The position numbers were made by a program, and so were the translations under genes. A DNA stretch of 64,000 nucleotides from assembly GCA_035634255.1 (NCBI GenBank), contig DASQDI010000153.1:5934-69933 (forward strand). The letters run 5' to 3'. Position 1 is the stretch's first letter; every line of letters starts with the position of its first letter. The stretch is from DATLMR01 sp035634255 (GTDB taxonomy: Bacteria; Acidobacteriota; Blastocatellia; UBA7656). The notes under the pieces were generated by a model. That model ran no database searches, was not told the DNA's origin, and saw only the letters and a list, made by a program, of their open reading frames with translations. Positions 16,989 through 26,547 of this stretch are shown piece after piece.

Positions 16989-18314
16989 ATGATTGCTCAA
17001 GAAGCTAACAGCGGCTCAGCCGCAACGATAACTGGGAGGCCCGAGGGGCCGGGCGCGGGCCGCTCTCCCGAACGGTCCGAACGCGGTTTCTCCCTGACGG
17101 AATTGATGATTGCCATGATGGTCTTCACGCTCATCATGGGCGCGGTCGTCGGCCTTCTCGTCAAGAGCCAGAAGATATTCCGGACGGAGCAGGGCGTGTC
17201 GGAGATGGACCAGAACGCGAGGCTGATGATCGACTTCCTCACCCGCGACATCCAGCAGTCTAAGGAGAATGCCCTGGGGCTGGGGCCGAGCTTCCGCTCG
17301 ATCTATTCATTCAACGGGCCGGAGGGCAAGACCGACGAGGTCACCATAATCTCGTCCGACACGGAGACGAAGCTCCCCTCCGCCGCCCTGCCCCTCATCG
17401 CCGCGACGACCCGCCCGTTCAGCGCGCTCGATCATTACGTCGAGATACTTCCGAACGGGCAGGGCCACCTCGAAATCGGGGACGTTCAAGCGAACCTCAA
17501 GCCGGGCGAGGAGTTCATCATCAGCGCGACGCTTGAGGGCGGGAGCACGCAGTTCGATTTCGTCAAGGTGACCGGCGCGCGCGTGACGCCCGAGGGCGCT
17601 CTGGGCCTGAGCTTCGAGCCGGTCGAGCATAAGGGGGTGCAGCCGGAGATCCCGTACGGCTCCCTCTACGAGAACGGCACCTTCACCATGCGCCCGGTCT
17701 CGATCAAGCGCTACTACATCGACCGCGAGGACAAGCAGCACCCTCACTTCGCGCTTCAGGTCAACGGCGGCGAGCCCATCTCGATCTCGCGAAACGTCGT
17801 CGCCTTCCAGCTCCGGTACCTCGAACAGAAGCAGGGCGAGGTCGAAGGGAAGTGGGTCAAGGATCAGACCATTTCCCGGCAGCACAGGACTCTCGCCGTC
17901 GAAGTGACGATGACCGCGCGCACCGAGATCAAGGGCGACCCCGAGGCCGAGCGCCTCGTCACCCTCGCGAGCGTCGTGCGGCCCAGGCACCTGCCGGGTG
18001 ATGGCTTCGGCTCTTCCGGCGGCACGCGCAATCCCGGCTTCCCCGGAGGCGGCGGGAGCGGGGGCGGCGACGGGTGGGGCGACGGCGGCGACGGGTCCGG
18101 CGGAGGGCCGGGCGGAGGAAACGGCGGCCCCGGAGGGAACGGGAGAGGCCCCGGAGGCGACGGCTTCGGGGGGAGCGGAGGCGGCCCCGGAGGGGGCGGC
18201 TTCGGTGACGGATCGGGCAGCGGCGATTCCTACGGATTCGGATCGGGCGGCTACAGGCACGAGACCCGCAGAATCGGCAGGGACCCGAAGCTCGGACAGA
18301 GATTGCGGCCCTGA
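16989..18314 (+). CDS. PilW-like minor pilin with glycine-rich tail
   Basis: 441 residues; GAGG lies eight bases before the ATG. The prepilin site is SERGFSLTELMIAMM, then a hydrophobic helix, then DQNARLMIDFLTRDIQQ, typical of PilW. Residues ~335-425 form a glycine-dominated tract (GGGSGGGDGWGDGGDG and similar) that ordinary PilW proteins lack, ending in a short basic tail (RRIGRDPKLGQRLRP). The tract could be a flexible surface tether or interaction region. Confidence 0.83.
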   Translation: MIAQEANSGSAATITGRPEGPGAGRSPERSERGFSLTELMIAMMVFTLIMGAVVGLLVKSQKIFRTEQGVSEMDQNARLMIDFLTRDIQQSKENALGLGPSFRSIYSFNGPEGKTDEVTIISSDTETKLPSAALPLIAATTRPFSALDHYVEILPNGQGHLEIGDVQANLKPGEEFIISATLEGGSTQFDFVKVTGARVTPEGALGLSFEPVEHKGVQPEIPYGSLYENGTFTMRPVSIKRYYIDREDKQHPHFALQVNGGEPISISRNVVAFQLRYLEQKQGEVEGKWVKDQTISRQHRTLAVEVTMTARTEIKGDPEAERLVTLASVVRPRHLPGDGFGSSGGTRNPGFPGGGGSGGGDGWGDGGDGSGGGPGGGNGGPGGNGRGPGGDGFGGSGGGPGGGGFGDGSGSGDSYGFGSGGYRHETRRIGRDPKLGQRLRP

Positions 18315-18410
18315 GTTTCGAGCAAGGATCTAATTAGAGTGGATAGATCGAGGCCGGAGATTTGAGAGGGACTGACATCCGGTCTCGGCTTTAGCTGGGA
18401 GGCCAGGACA

Positions 18411-20528
18411 ATGTGTGATAAAGCGATTAGGACTGGAGCGAAATCAGTAACACCTTCCGACCGCGGCCGGAGCGACGAGAGCGGCATGGCCCTCGTCGCG
18501 GTCCTGCTCATCATGTCTCTGATGTTGATGCTCGGGCTCGCGGTCACGTTCACTTCGGTCTCCGACAAGTTCATCACCTCGAATTTCAAGAACGTCACGA
18601 GCGGGTTCTACGCGGCCGAAGCGGGGATGAACAACCTGCACCGGATGATAAGGAGCGACCGCTTTCTGCTCGCCTCTCTGCCCGACCCGCCGGTGGTCAG
18701 GGCCGGGGAGCCGACGCTCAACCCTTCGGATTTCGCGACCGCCGCGGAGCAGGCCTTGAGCGTGAAGGAGACTTTCCCGAACCAGGCCGGCTACAAGACC
18801 CGCGTCAAGGTTAAAGAGGTCCGGGTCCCTTACCCCGCGAGCGACAGCAACCCGGCTCACAGGTCGAATCGGGTGACCTACATCCAGCCGGCCTTCCCGC
18901 GGTTGGGGCAGATCGAGCCATACACCGTCTCTTACGAACTCGAATCTGTGGGCGAAGGCATCAACGGAATTAATGGCACGGTCAAGCTCGTCGAAGAAGG
19001 CGTCATCAACTTCAAGCTCATGGTGAAGAGCGGCGGCGGCGGCCTGCGCGTCGGCACCTTCGCGGAGTTCGCCCTGTTCCTCGACAAATTCAATCCGTAC
19101 AACCCGGAAGGCCCTTTCATCTATCAGGGGATGGGGCCGGGGGACAGGTTCGCCGGGCGCATTCATACCAACGAGCGGTTCGGCTTCTGGAGCCACACGG
19201 ACGGTTCGGACGCCCCGACCTTCCGGGGGTACATCACGCAGGTCGAGAAGGAGGCGAGCTACTACCGGTACGGAGGCGGGCAGCCTCCGCCGCCGGTTGA
19301 CGCGGACTCGGACGTGGTCGACGGGGTGCTCGTAGCGCCGAGGTTCCTCGCGGGCTTCGACAGGGGGGTCGACCCGATACCCGCCACGGGGAATGCTTTC
19401 GATCAGGCGCGGGCCGTACTCGATGGGGGCTTCACCCTCTCCGCCGGCGCCCCGACTGACGGTGAGCTTCACGCGAATCTGAGGTCGGCCAATAACCTCG
19501 GCACAGGTTTGAAGGCTCCCGAAAACCCGGACTCTCCTACCCCGACTTTGTCTGAGGGGGTCTACATTCCGAGCGACGGGGAGAGCCTTACGGGGAGCGG
19601 GCTTTACATCATGGGCGACGCGGATCAGGTCCAGTTGAATGCCGACCCGACGGGCAACCGCCAGATCATCAAAGTGGAGCAGAATGGGAAGACCACCACG
19701 GTCGTAATCGATATGGACGCGGGCACGACGACCATCGACGCGGGGTTCGGCCCTCGGACGCTCAGGGGCGTCCCGCTCGACAGGTCGATCCAGAAGGAAG
19801 GCAAGCGCGCCGCCGCTTCGATCTACGTCTACGGGAGCATCAACTCTCTCCACGGGCCGGGCAGGGATGGGGAAGGCCAGCCGATCCCGGCAATCGATTC
19901 CGAGTTCGCCGTCACGGTGACCGCCGGAGGTCATCTCACCGGGAAGAGCTCGAAGCCGGTCTCCGGCGGCAGCGTCACCATCCAGGGGGACCTGACGTAC
20001 GAAACTCCCGTGGCGGACCCGCAGGGCAATCCCATCAACCCCGAAGCGAACAACGTGCTGGGGATCTACGCGTCCGGCGGCAACGTCATCATACCCGCCG
20101 ACGGCAGCGCCCCGGACAACATGATGGTGCACGCTTCGATAGCGGCCTTCGAGTTCAAGGACGCGAACGGCCAGCCGGTCCTCGGGGCTAACGGCAGGCC
20201 CTACGGAGGGCGCATCAAGTCCGACACCTCGAACTTCCGCAATAACCCCGACCGCGGGCACTTCACCGTAGTCGGAGGCGTTCAGTCAACTAACTATGAC
20301 AACCTCGGCGTGTACGATGGGCTCTTTCACGGCTACCGGTACAAAGGCGTGTGGGACCCGCGGTACGACCAGGGCCAATCGCCGCCTTTCTACCCCGGCT
20401 ACGTGGTGGACGCGGGCGGGCCGGCCGGGCCTCCGACGGTAGACACTCTTACAAACAGCCCGCAGACTCTGTCGCGCAAGAGGGTATATTACGGGGCGGA
20501 AGCACTCGAAGAGCCCGTCGGGAGATGA
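18411..20528 (+). CDS. PilX-like protein with very large C-terminal domain
   Basis: 705 residues; GGAGG lies eight bases before the ATG. The N-terminus reads DESGMALVAVLLIMSLMLML, then FYAAEAGMNNLHRMIRSDR, the PilX N-terminal signature (YAAEAG). Typical PilX proteins are near 200 residues; here ~600 residues follow, beta-rich, with repeated Gly/Asn turns and blocks such as GSGLYIMGDADQVQL and VYGSINSLHGPG, resembling the DUF4900-type extensions seen on some PilX proteins. It might be the pilus-tip adhesin or core-complex component. A strong terminator follows the stop, so this is the last gene of the pilin operon. Confidence 0.8.
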   Translation: MCDKAIRTGAKSVTPSDRGRSDESGMALVAVLLIMSLMLMLGLAVTFTSVSDKFITSNFKNVTSGFYAAEAGMNNLHRMIRSDRFLLASLPDPPVVRAGEPTLNPSDFATAAEQALSVKETFPNQAGYKTRVKVKEVRVPYPASDSNPAHRSNRVTYIQPAFPRLGQIEPYTVSYELESVGEGINGINGTVKLVEEGVINFKLMVKSGGGGLRVGTFAEFALFLDKFNPYNPEGPFIYQGMGPGDRFAGRIHTNERFGFWSHTDGSDAPTFRGYITQVEKEASYYRYGGGQPPPPVDADSDVVDGVLVAPRFLAGFDRGVDPIPATGNAFDQARAVLDGGFTLSAGAPTDGELHANLRSANNLGTGLKAPENPDSPTPTLSEGVYIPSDGESLTGSGLYIMGDADQVQLNADPTGNRQIIKVEQNGKTTTVVIDMDAGTTTIDAGFGPRTLRGVPLDRSIQKEGKRAAASIYVYGSINSLHGPGRDGEGQPIPAIDSEFAVTVTAGGHLTGKSSKPVSGGSVTIQGDLTYETPVADPQGNPINPEANNVLGIYASGGNVIIPADGSAPDNMMVHASIAAFEFKDANGQPVLGANGRPYGGRIKSDTSNFRNNPDRGHFTVVGGVQSTNYDNLGVYDGLFHGYRYKGVWDPRYDQGQSPPFYPGYVVDAGGPAGPPTVDTLTNSPQTLSRKRVYYGAEALEEPVGR

Positions 20529-20581
20529 TGAGACGCGGCTCGATCATTCAGGCGGGAGAGTCTTTTATAATCCAGACCGGT

Positions 20582-20616
20582 CCGGGGCGTCGATCGAATC
20601 AACGCCCCGGCTTTTT
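20582..20616 (+). terminator. Rho-independent terminator of the pilin operon
   Basis: CCGGGGCGT (20582-20590) and ACGCCCCGG (20602-20610) form a perfect 9-bp stem with an 11-base loop, followed by CTTTTT. It is 53 bases after the PilX-like stop. Confidence 0.9.
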
Positions 20617-20648
20617 GCTTGAGATAATTCCTACGAGTCCGATTACGA

Positions 20649-21752
20649 TCAGGCTTCGCGGTCCAGCTTCTCAGTCGGGACGCCGGGGTCGCGGTCGGGG
20701 CGTATGGTGTCCTCTTCATCGTCGATCAGGGCGAGGTCGATTTCATAAGGGAGGTTGGGGTCGCGAGGTATAGTCTCCGCGCCCCACCTGTCGAGTTCGG
20801 CCGCCTTGAGGGGAGTCGTGCCGCTCGAAAGCGGTGCCGTGCTGTGCAGGAAGGGCGGGGCCGAAACCGTCTCCGGGAGCGGCTGCAACTTGCCTCCCGT
20901 GAACTGCGCTACCAGCACCGTGATGTTGTCTTCGCCGCCGCGGTCGTTCGCGGTTTTGATCAGCCCCTCGCAGGCTTCCTTCAACGAAGGCGCTTTATCG
21001 ACTATCTCAGTTATCTCGTCCGTCCGGACCTTGTTCGACAACCCGTCGCTGCACATCACCAGGATGTCGAGGTCGCAAAGAGGGAGCTTATCGACGACGA
21101 CGTTGATCTCCTGACTCGCGCCGAGGGCCTGCAGTATCACGTTCTTGTAGGTGTGCCTCTCGGCCTCCTCTTCCGTGATGTGCCCGGCCTGGACAAGCTG
21201 CCCGACCAGAGACTGGTCTCGGGTTACGAGCTGCGCGCGGCCCTGGCGGATGACGTAAGCGCGACTGTCGCCGACCTGCGCGAAGTACGCGGTCGTATCG
21301 TAGAGGCCGACCGCCGTGAAGGTGGCCCCCATCCCCGCGAACTCCGCGCGCTTCATGCTCATCTGGTGGATGTAGAGGTTTGATAATTCTATGGCCAGGC
21401 GCAGGCGTTCGTGGAAAGGGAACTTGGAATAGACCGGGCTCGCCTGCAATTCGAGCAGGCGGTCGCGAACGCACTCGACCGCGAGCCTGCTCGCCACCTC
21501 GCCCGCGAGCGCCCCGCCCATGCCGTCCGTGACGGCGAGCACGGAACCGTAATGGCTCTGGCTGAAAGTCGTGAGCGCGGGAGGCGGCTCGTCAGGGATG
21601 GTCTCGGGGGTCCAGGTGTCGGCCGTCGACAGGTTCAGGACGAGAAAGTTATCTTCATTGCCGGGGCGCACGATCCCCACGTCGCTTTTAGCGTATACCG
21701 CGATGTTGAAAGCACCTTCTTCCGGCATAAATAAGTTTGCGCCTGCCAACAT
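20649..21752 (-). CDS. PP2C-family serine/threonine protein phosphatase
   Basis: 367 residues. The PP2C metal-binding motifs are present in order: GIVRPGNEDNFLV, LAVTDGMGGALAGEVAS, LVMCSDGLSNKV and GGEDNITVLVAQF. It removes phosphate from Ser/Thr of proteins phosphorylated by Hanks-type kinases and is Mn/Mg dependent. The ~80 residues after the catalytic domain are Pro/Asp/Glu-rich and unstructured. No transmembrane segment is seen, so it is cytoplasmic. Two ATGs are possible (21752 or eight codons later); neither has a strong ribosome site. Confidence 0.93.
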   Translation of the reverse strand: MLAGANLFMPEEGAFNIAVYAKSDVGIVRPGNEDNFLVLNLSTADTWTPETIPDEPPPALTTFSQSHYGSVLAVTDGMGGALAGEVASRLAVECVRDRLLELQASPVYSKFPFHERLRLAIELSNLYIHQMSMKRAEFAGMGATFTAVGLYDTTAYFAQVGDSRAYVIRQGRAQLVTRDQSLVGQLVQAGHITEEEAERHTYKNVILQALGASQEINVVVDKLPLCDLDILVMCSDGLSNKVRTDEITEIVDKAPSLKEACEGLIKTANDRGGEDNITVLVAQFTGGKLQPLPETVSAPPFLHSTAPLSSGTTPLKAAELDRWGAETIPRDPNLPYEIDLALIDDEEDTIRPDRDPGVPTEKLDREA

Positions 21753-21878
21753 TAGCCGCTGTTGTGCCGCGGCCTTTCTCTCCTCATTAACAGTGTCAAT
21801 CCCTGATGTGGCGCTGATTATGATCGATTTTTAAACGATTAGCAATCATGGTTTTTCTAACTTGGGACAAAAAACCGA

Positions 21879-23021
21879 TCATTGAATTTCACCGAGGGCC
21901 CGGTCTATATCTTCCATTATATCTTCCGCATCCTCTATGCCTACGGATACGCGGACGAGGCCGTCCGTTATCCCGAGACGGTTGCGCTCAAGCTCCGGCA
22001 CGGAGGCGTGAGTCATGGTCGCCGGGTGCGAGATGAGCGACTCGACCCCCCCGAGGGATTCGCCCAGGGTGCACAGGCGCACGCCTTCGAGGACGCGCCG
22101 CGCGTTCTCGAGCGAGCCCGTCTCGAACGAGATCATGCCCCCGAACCCCGACATCTGCCGCCGCGCCAGCTCGTACTGCGGGTGCGATTTGAGGCCCGGA
22201 TAATAGACCTTCCGCACCTTCGGGTGCTCCGAGAGGAACTGGGCCACGAGCCGCCCGTTCTCGTCATGCTGCCGCATCCGCACGGCGAGGGTCTTCGTGC
22301 CCCTCAGGATGAGGAACGAGTCCATCGGGGATAGTATGGCCCCCGCCGCATTCTGTATAAAGGCGAGCCGCGCGATGTCTTCCTCGTCGTCGAGGATCAC
22401 CGCGCCGCCGACGCTGTCGCTGTGGCCGTTCAGGTACTTGGTGGTCGAGTGGACGACGATGTCCGCGCCCAGTTCGAGGGGCCTCTGAAAGTACGGGCTC
22501 ATGAAAGTGTTGTCCACGACCAGCCTCACCCCCCGGCGGCGCGTGATCTCGGACACGGCCCTGACATCGACGAGAGACATCACGGGGTTCGTGGGCGTCT
22601 CGACGAACACCATGCGGGTCTCGGGGCGGAGCGCGTCCTCGACGTTCTGCGGCTCGCTCGCGTCGACGTAGGTGAACTCAAGGCCGAAGTTCCTCAGTAT
22701 CTTGTCGAACAGCCTGAACGTGCCGCCGTACGTGTTGTCGCTGACGATGACGTGATCGCCGCTCTTGAGAAGGGTCATGACGGCGTTGGTCGCGGCCATC
22801 CCGGAAGCGAAGGCGAAGCCCGCGCGCCCGCTTTCGAGCGCCGCGAGGTTCTTCTCAAGCGCGCCCCTCGTGGGGTTCTGCGTGCGCGCGTACTCGTACC
22901 CCTTGTGCTTCCCTATGCTCTCCTGCGCGTAGGTGGATGTCTGGTAGATGGGCACGCTGACGGCCCCGGTCGTGGGGTCGGGCTCGTTGCCCGCGTGGAT
23001 AGCTTTGCTCGCAAATTTCAT
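21879..23021 (-). CDS. Cystathionine gamma-synthase/lyase family PLP enzyme
   Basis: 380 residues, the full family length. Signature features: YARTQNPTRGALE (phosphate-binding Tyr/Arg of the neighbouring subunit), FASGMAAT, VDNTFMSPYFQRPLELGADIVVHSTTKYLNGHSD with the PLP lysine at about 195. The family makes cystathionine from an activated homoserine ester and cysteine or cleaves it; the sequence read by eye does not separate MetB from MetC-like or gamma-lyase activity. The gene is monocistronic as far as seen, 126 bases upstream of the PP2C gene on the same strand. Confidence 0.92.
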   Translation of the reverse strand: MKFASKAIHAGNEPDPTTGAVSVPIYQTSTYAQESIGKHKGYEYARTQNPTRGALEKNLAALESGRAGFAFASGMAATNAVMTLLKSGDHVIVSDNTYGGTFRLFDKILRNFGLEFTYVDASEPQNVEDALRPETRMVFVETPTNPVMSLVDVRAVSEITRRRGVRLVVDNTFMSPYFQRPLELGADIVVHSTTKYLNGHSDSVGGAVILDDEEDIARLAFIQNAAGAILSPMDSFLILRGTKTLAVRMRQHDENGRLVAQFLSEHPKVRKVYYPGLKSHPQYELARRQMSGFGGMISFETGSLENARRVLEGVRLCTLGESLGGVESLISHPATMTHASVPELERNRLGITDGLVRVSVGIEDAEDIMEDIDRALGEIQ

Positions 23022-23230
23022 GATTCGATCTCCGATTGTCTCATCCTTCGGTGTTAATCTAGCACCAACAACCTCTCGCGTGAAAGAGACTGAGGATCAT
23101 AGCCCGTCGGCGCGCGGGGACGCCAGCCGCGATGGCGGAACGTAAGCCCTGGCCGGAACTTTGCCTCTGTCGGATCGTATGGCACACAGGCAACATCAGT
23201 TTACGGTCCAGGGTTTTTCAGAACACCGGT

Positions 23231-23259
23231 TTAATAAAAGAGCCCGATCTCTTTATAAT
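23231..23259 (+). promoter_or_regulatory. Promoter with duplicated TATAAT element
   Basis: TTAATA (23231-23236) and TATAAT (23254-23259) are 17 bases apart. The -10 region is tandemly duplicated: TATAATAATGGCCTG occurs at 23254-23268 and again at 23270-23284, giving a second TATAAT at 23270. It precedes the seven-gene operon that begins at 23306. Confidence 0.6.
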
Positions 23260-23305
23260 AATGGCCTGCTATAATAATGGCCTGAAACGGAGTCTTTTGG
23301 AGCAT

Positions 23306-25522
23306 ATGCTTAAACGCGGCAGATCGCTGTTCATCCTCTTAATCGTGGCGCTCGCCATCCCCTCGGCACTCGTGAGCACGCCGGCGGGGGCGCAGGATTC
23401 CTCTGCGGCCAATTCGTCGGAGCTCACGGCGAAGCCCGAAGGCCAGGGCAGCGTTCGCAACGGCGGCCTTGAGATGTCGGTCAAGGCGGGCTTCGGCCGG
23501 GTCGAAATCGTCGGGTACACTGGGACCTGGGTCCCGTTCCGCATCATGGTTTCGAATCAGGGCGAGGCGATAACGGGGCAGCTCGTCGTGCGCACGGAGG
23601 CCGACTCCGACCCGACCCCGCAGTTCCGCCAGTTCGTCAAGGACGTTCAGTTGCCCACGGGCTCGCGCCAGTACCACGAGATATCGGCCTACATCAACTC
23701 GGGCGAAGACGCGGTCGTCAGGCTGATGTCGGGCGATAACATAGTCGCGGAGGTCACCCTCTCCGTCCAGCGGATAAGCTCGAACAGCGACTCGATGGAG
23801 ATCGGCGTCGTGGACACCGACCCGACTACGCTCAACAACATCACCTCGACCGAGATAAGGAGGAACCCGAACCGCGAGCCTTTCAGCGAGGTGACTCCCG
23901 GCAATCGCGCCACGGTCGCGCAGACGAACGCCACGACCCCCGGGGGCCCTCAGCAGGGGCCGCCCCGCCCGCCCCGCGGCTTCGGCATAAATCAGGCCCA
24001 GCTCTCGGCCCGCCCTAAGGTCATTTCGGCCGAGGACCTGCCGCGCGACTTCGTCTCTTACGACGCGCTCGACGTGATCGTGCTCGGGGACGCCCCGCTC
24101 AACCAGCTTTCGGAAGATCAGGCGCAAGCCCTGAAGATATGGGTGGCCTCGGGAGGGCTGCTGGTAGTGACCGGGGGGGCCGACTTCTCGGGCCTCCGCG
24201 CGATGGGCCTCGACGCGATGCTGCCGGTGGACGTGCAGGGCGCGGGCGTCTCTTCGGGCATCGCGGAGATGAACAGGCTGTACGGGGATTTCGAATCAGG
24301 CGACCCGACCTTCGCGATGTCCGCGACGGTGCGCGACGGTGCGCGCGCCCTGGTCGGCCCGCCCGACGCCCCGGTCATCGCGGAGAAGGATTTCGGCACG
24401 GGCCTCGTCCGGTTCGTTTCGTTCAACCCGAAGATAAACCCCTACAGGGGGTGGGAGGCCGCCAAGGACGTGTGGGCGGACCTGCTGCTCCCTTCGGTTG
24501 AGAACAGGATGAAGCCCGTCAACTGGATCACCGTCGGCAGGCGCGGCAATAACTCCTCGTCGAGCTTCGGCATTCAAAACTTCCTCTACCAGCTCGCGGA
24601 CATCAAGCCGCCTTCTTCGAAATATTTCCTCCTGTTCCTCATCGCTTACATCCTGCTCGTAGGCCCGATCAACTATTTCGTGCTCCGCTGGAAGCGGAAG
24701 ATCGACCTCGCGTGGCTCACCATCCCGGCGGTGGTGATCGTCTTCACGATAGTCAGCATCACGGTCGCGCAGGTCTCCCGCGGGGGCGAGAACATCGCGG
24801 CGGATGTATCCCTGGTCGAGTTTCACCAGCCCGAAGGGTTCGCGCGCGCCCTCGGCTCTCTGCTCTTCATGCCCTCTTACAAGCAGACCGCGGAGTTGAT
24901 CTTCGAAGGCGGGGACACCTACGTCACCGACATGAGGGACCGCAACGGCCCCAGCACGGCTATGCCCGACGACGTTGTGGTGGAGCACGAGCAGGACCGC
25001 CTGAGGCTGCGCATGCCGATGAACACGTGGACCGCCAGCATATTTCAGACGCGGTCGGTGAGGGAAGGCAGGGCCCCTCTGGTCTCGGCGGCCTCCGCGA
25101 AAGGGGCGCAGGGCGCGTCGTCCGTGACGGTTAAAAACCTCGGGAATTTGCCGATAACTCGCGCGGTCTATTTAAGCCCCGAAGGGATTTCAGAATTGTT
25201 CGACGTGGGGGCCGGGGATCAGGCGCAGGTCCCTTTGAAAGCCCCCGAAGCCGCGGCGTTCAACACGTGGTACCTGGCGCAGCTTCCGGGCGAGAGCCCG
25301 GAGTGGCAGATTTTCACCGAGCTCGCCTTCGTGCTCGACCGCGAGATAGGCGGCGACAGCGTCTTCCTGCGCGGCTTCTTCGAAAGGGAGATGATGGATA
25401 AATCTCTCGGCCAGCTCAAGCGCCCCCTGCTGCTCGGGTTCATCGACGAGAGCCCGACGCAGATGACTTACGCCGGCGCGCTCAAGCGCAGCAGCAAGGC
25501 TTTCTACGTCGTCCACCTGTGA
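23306..25522 (+). CDS. Exported membrane protein of MoxR/ABC operon
   Basis: 738 residues from ATG 23306; earlier in-frame starts run through the promoter. Residues 1-30 are a signal peptide (FILLIVALAIPSALV…AGAQ). A beta-rich periplasmic domain follows, then a glutamine-amidotransferase-like Rossmann region (YDALDVIVLGDAPLNQLS…LKIWVASGGLLVVTGGADF) similar to that of BatA/GldG-associated proteins. Around residues 440-510 are two membrane helices (YFLLFLIAYILLVGPINYFV; WLTIPAVVIVFTIVSITVA) and a further beta domain to the end. No enzymatic motif is seen. It is probably cotranscribed with the ABC transporter and MoxR/DUF58 genes that follow. Confidence 0.75.
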   Translation: MLKRGRSLFILLIVALAIPSALVSTPAGAQDSSAANSSELTAKPEGQGSVRNGGLEMSVKAGFGRVEIVGYTGTWVPFRIMVSNQGEAITGQLVVRTEADSDPTPQFRQFVKDVQLPTGSRQYHEISAYINSGEDAVVRLMSGDNIVAEVTLSVQRISSNSDSMEIGVVDTDPTTLNNITSTEIRRNPNREPFSEVTPGNRATVAQTNATTPGGPQQGPPRPPRGFGINQAQLSARPKVISAEDLPRDFVSYDALDVIVLGDAPLNQLSEDQAQALKIWVASGGLLVVTGGADFSGLRAMGLDAMLPVDVQGAGVSSGIAEMNRLYGDFESGDPTFAMSATVRDGARALVGPPDAPVIAEKDFGTGLVRFVSFNPKINPYRGWEAAKDVWADLLLPSVENRMKPVNWITVGRRGNNSSSSFGIQNFLYQLADIKPPSSKYFLLFLIAYILLVGPINYFVLRWKRKIDLAWLTIPAVVIVFTIVSITVAQVSRGGENIAADVSLVEFHQPEGFARALGSLLFMPSYKQTAELIFEGGDTYVTDMRDRNGPSTAMPDDVVVEHEQDRLRLRMPMNTWTASIFQTRSVREGRAPLVSAASAKGAQGASSVTVKNLGNLPITRAVYLSPEGISELFDVGAGDQAQVPLKAPEAAAFNTWYLAQLPGESPEWQIFTELAFVLDREIGGDSVFLRGFFEREMMDKSLGQLKRPLLLGFIDESPTQMTYAGALKRSSKAFYVVHL

Positions 25523-25560
25523 ATCATTTAAAGTAGAGGGGCCCAGGATAAATATTTGAG

Positions 25561-26514
25561 ATGAGCAATAACGATCAAACCACAAGCATGATAAAGCTTG
25601 AGAACGTCACCAAGTACTATAAGAACTTCCCCGCCGTCAACGACGTGAGCCTTGAGATCAACCGCGGGGAGGTGTTCGGATTCATCGGCCCGAACGGGGC
25701 GGGCAAGACCACGACGATCAAGATGCTCGCCACGCTGATGCTGCCGAGCGAGGGTAAGCTGAGCATCGGCGGGTACGACATCGAGCGCGAGCCGTACGAG
25801 GTCAGGCGGCTGATCGGCTACATGCCCGACAGCTTCGGGGTCTACGAAGACCTGCTCGTCTGGGAGTACCTCGACTACTTCGCGGCCCTCTACAAGCTCG
25901 GCCCCGCCCAGCGTAAGCGAGCCATCTCCGACGTGCTTGAGCTCACCGACCTCTCGATCAAACGGGACTCGCAGGTGATGAGCCTGTCGCGCGGCATGAA
26001 GCAGAGGCTTTGCCTCGCGAAGACCTTGCTGCACGACCCCGAAGTCCTGCTCCTCGACGAGCCGGCCTCCGGGCTCGACCCTCACGCGCGCATCGAGATA
26101 CGCGAGCTGATACGGGAGCTTTGCAGGATGGGCAAGACCGTGCTCGTCTCCTCCCACATCCTCACGGAGCTCGCGGACTTCTGCACGTCAATCGGGATAA
26201 TCGAAGCGGGCCGCCTGCTCGCGGCGGGGCGGATCGACGACATCACCGCGAACCTGGCCGGCCACGTGGTCCTTGAGATCACCGTGAAGGGCGACCCGGC
26301 GCTGGCGCTCGAGAGCCTCGCCGAGCGCCCCGAGATAAGCCGCACGACCTGTGACGGCCGGATCATCAGGGCCGAGTACACGGGCGGGTCGGAGGACGTG
26401 GACGAGCTGCTCGAATACCTGATCCGTCGAGGCGTCCGTCTCCTCGGGTTCACCAGGACCGAGGCCGACCTGGAAGACATTTTCCTGAAGATCACTCGCG
26501 GGGCCGTGGCCTGA
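25561..26514 (+). CDS. ABC transporter ATP-binding protein
   Basis: 317 residues. Walker A is residues 43-50 (GPNGAGKT), signature 141-150 (SLSRGMKQRL), Walker B 162-167 (VLLLDE) and H-loop His ~199 (VSSHIL). The C-terminal ~90 residues are the accessory domain found in DrrA/NatA/YxlF-type exporters. It energises the permease encoded 33 bases downstream. The pairing with a GldF-like permease and the preceding membrane protein recalls the GldAFG arrangement. Confidence 0.93.
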   Translation: MSNNDQTTSMIKLENVTKYYKNFPAVNDVSLEINRGEVFGFIGPNGAGKTTTIKMLATLMLPSEGKLSIGGYDIEREPYEVRRLIGYMPDSFGVYEDLLVWEYLDYFAALYKLGPAQRKRAISDVLELTDLSIKRDSQVMSLSRGMKQRLCLAKTLLHDPEVLLLDEPASGLDPHARIEIRELIRELCRMGKTVLVSSHILTELADFCTSIGIIEAGRLLAAGRIDDITANLAGHVVLEITVKGDPALALESLAERPEISRTTCDGRIIRAEYTGGSEDVDELLEYLIRRGVRLLGFTRTEADLEDIFLKITRGAVA

Positions 26515-26547
26515 AGAGTCGAGCCGAGCGGGCGAGAGCGAACCGAG

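Noticed and set aside
18444..20261. 605-codon minus-strand frame over the PilX-like gene
   Set aside because: Arg/Val/Asp-rich shadow; the plus frame has the pilin signal, the YAAEAG signature and a ribosome site.
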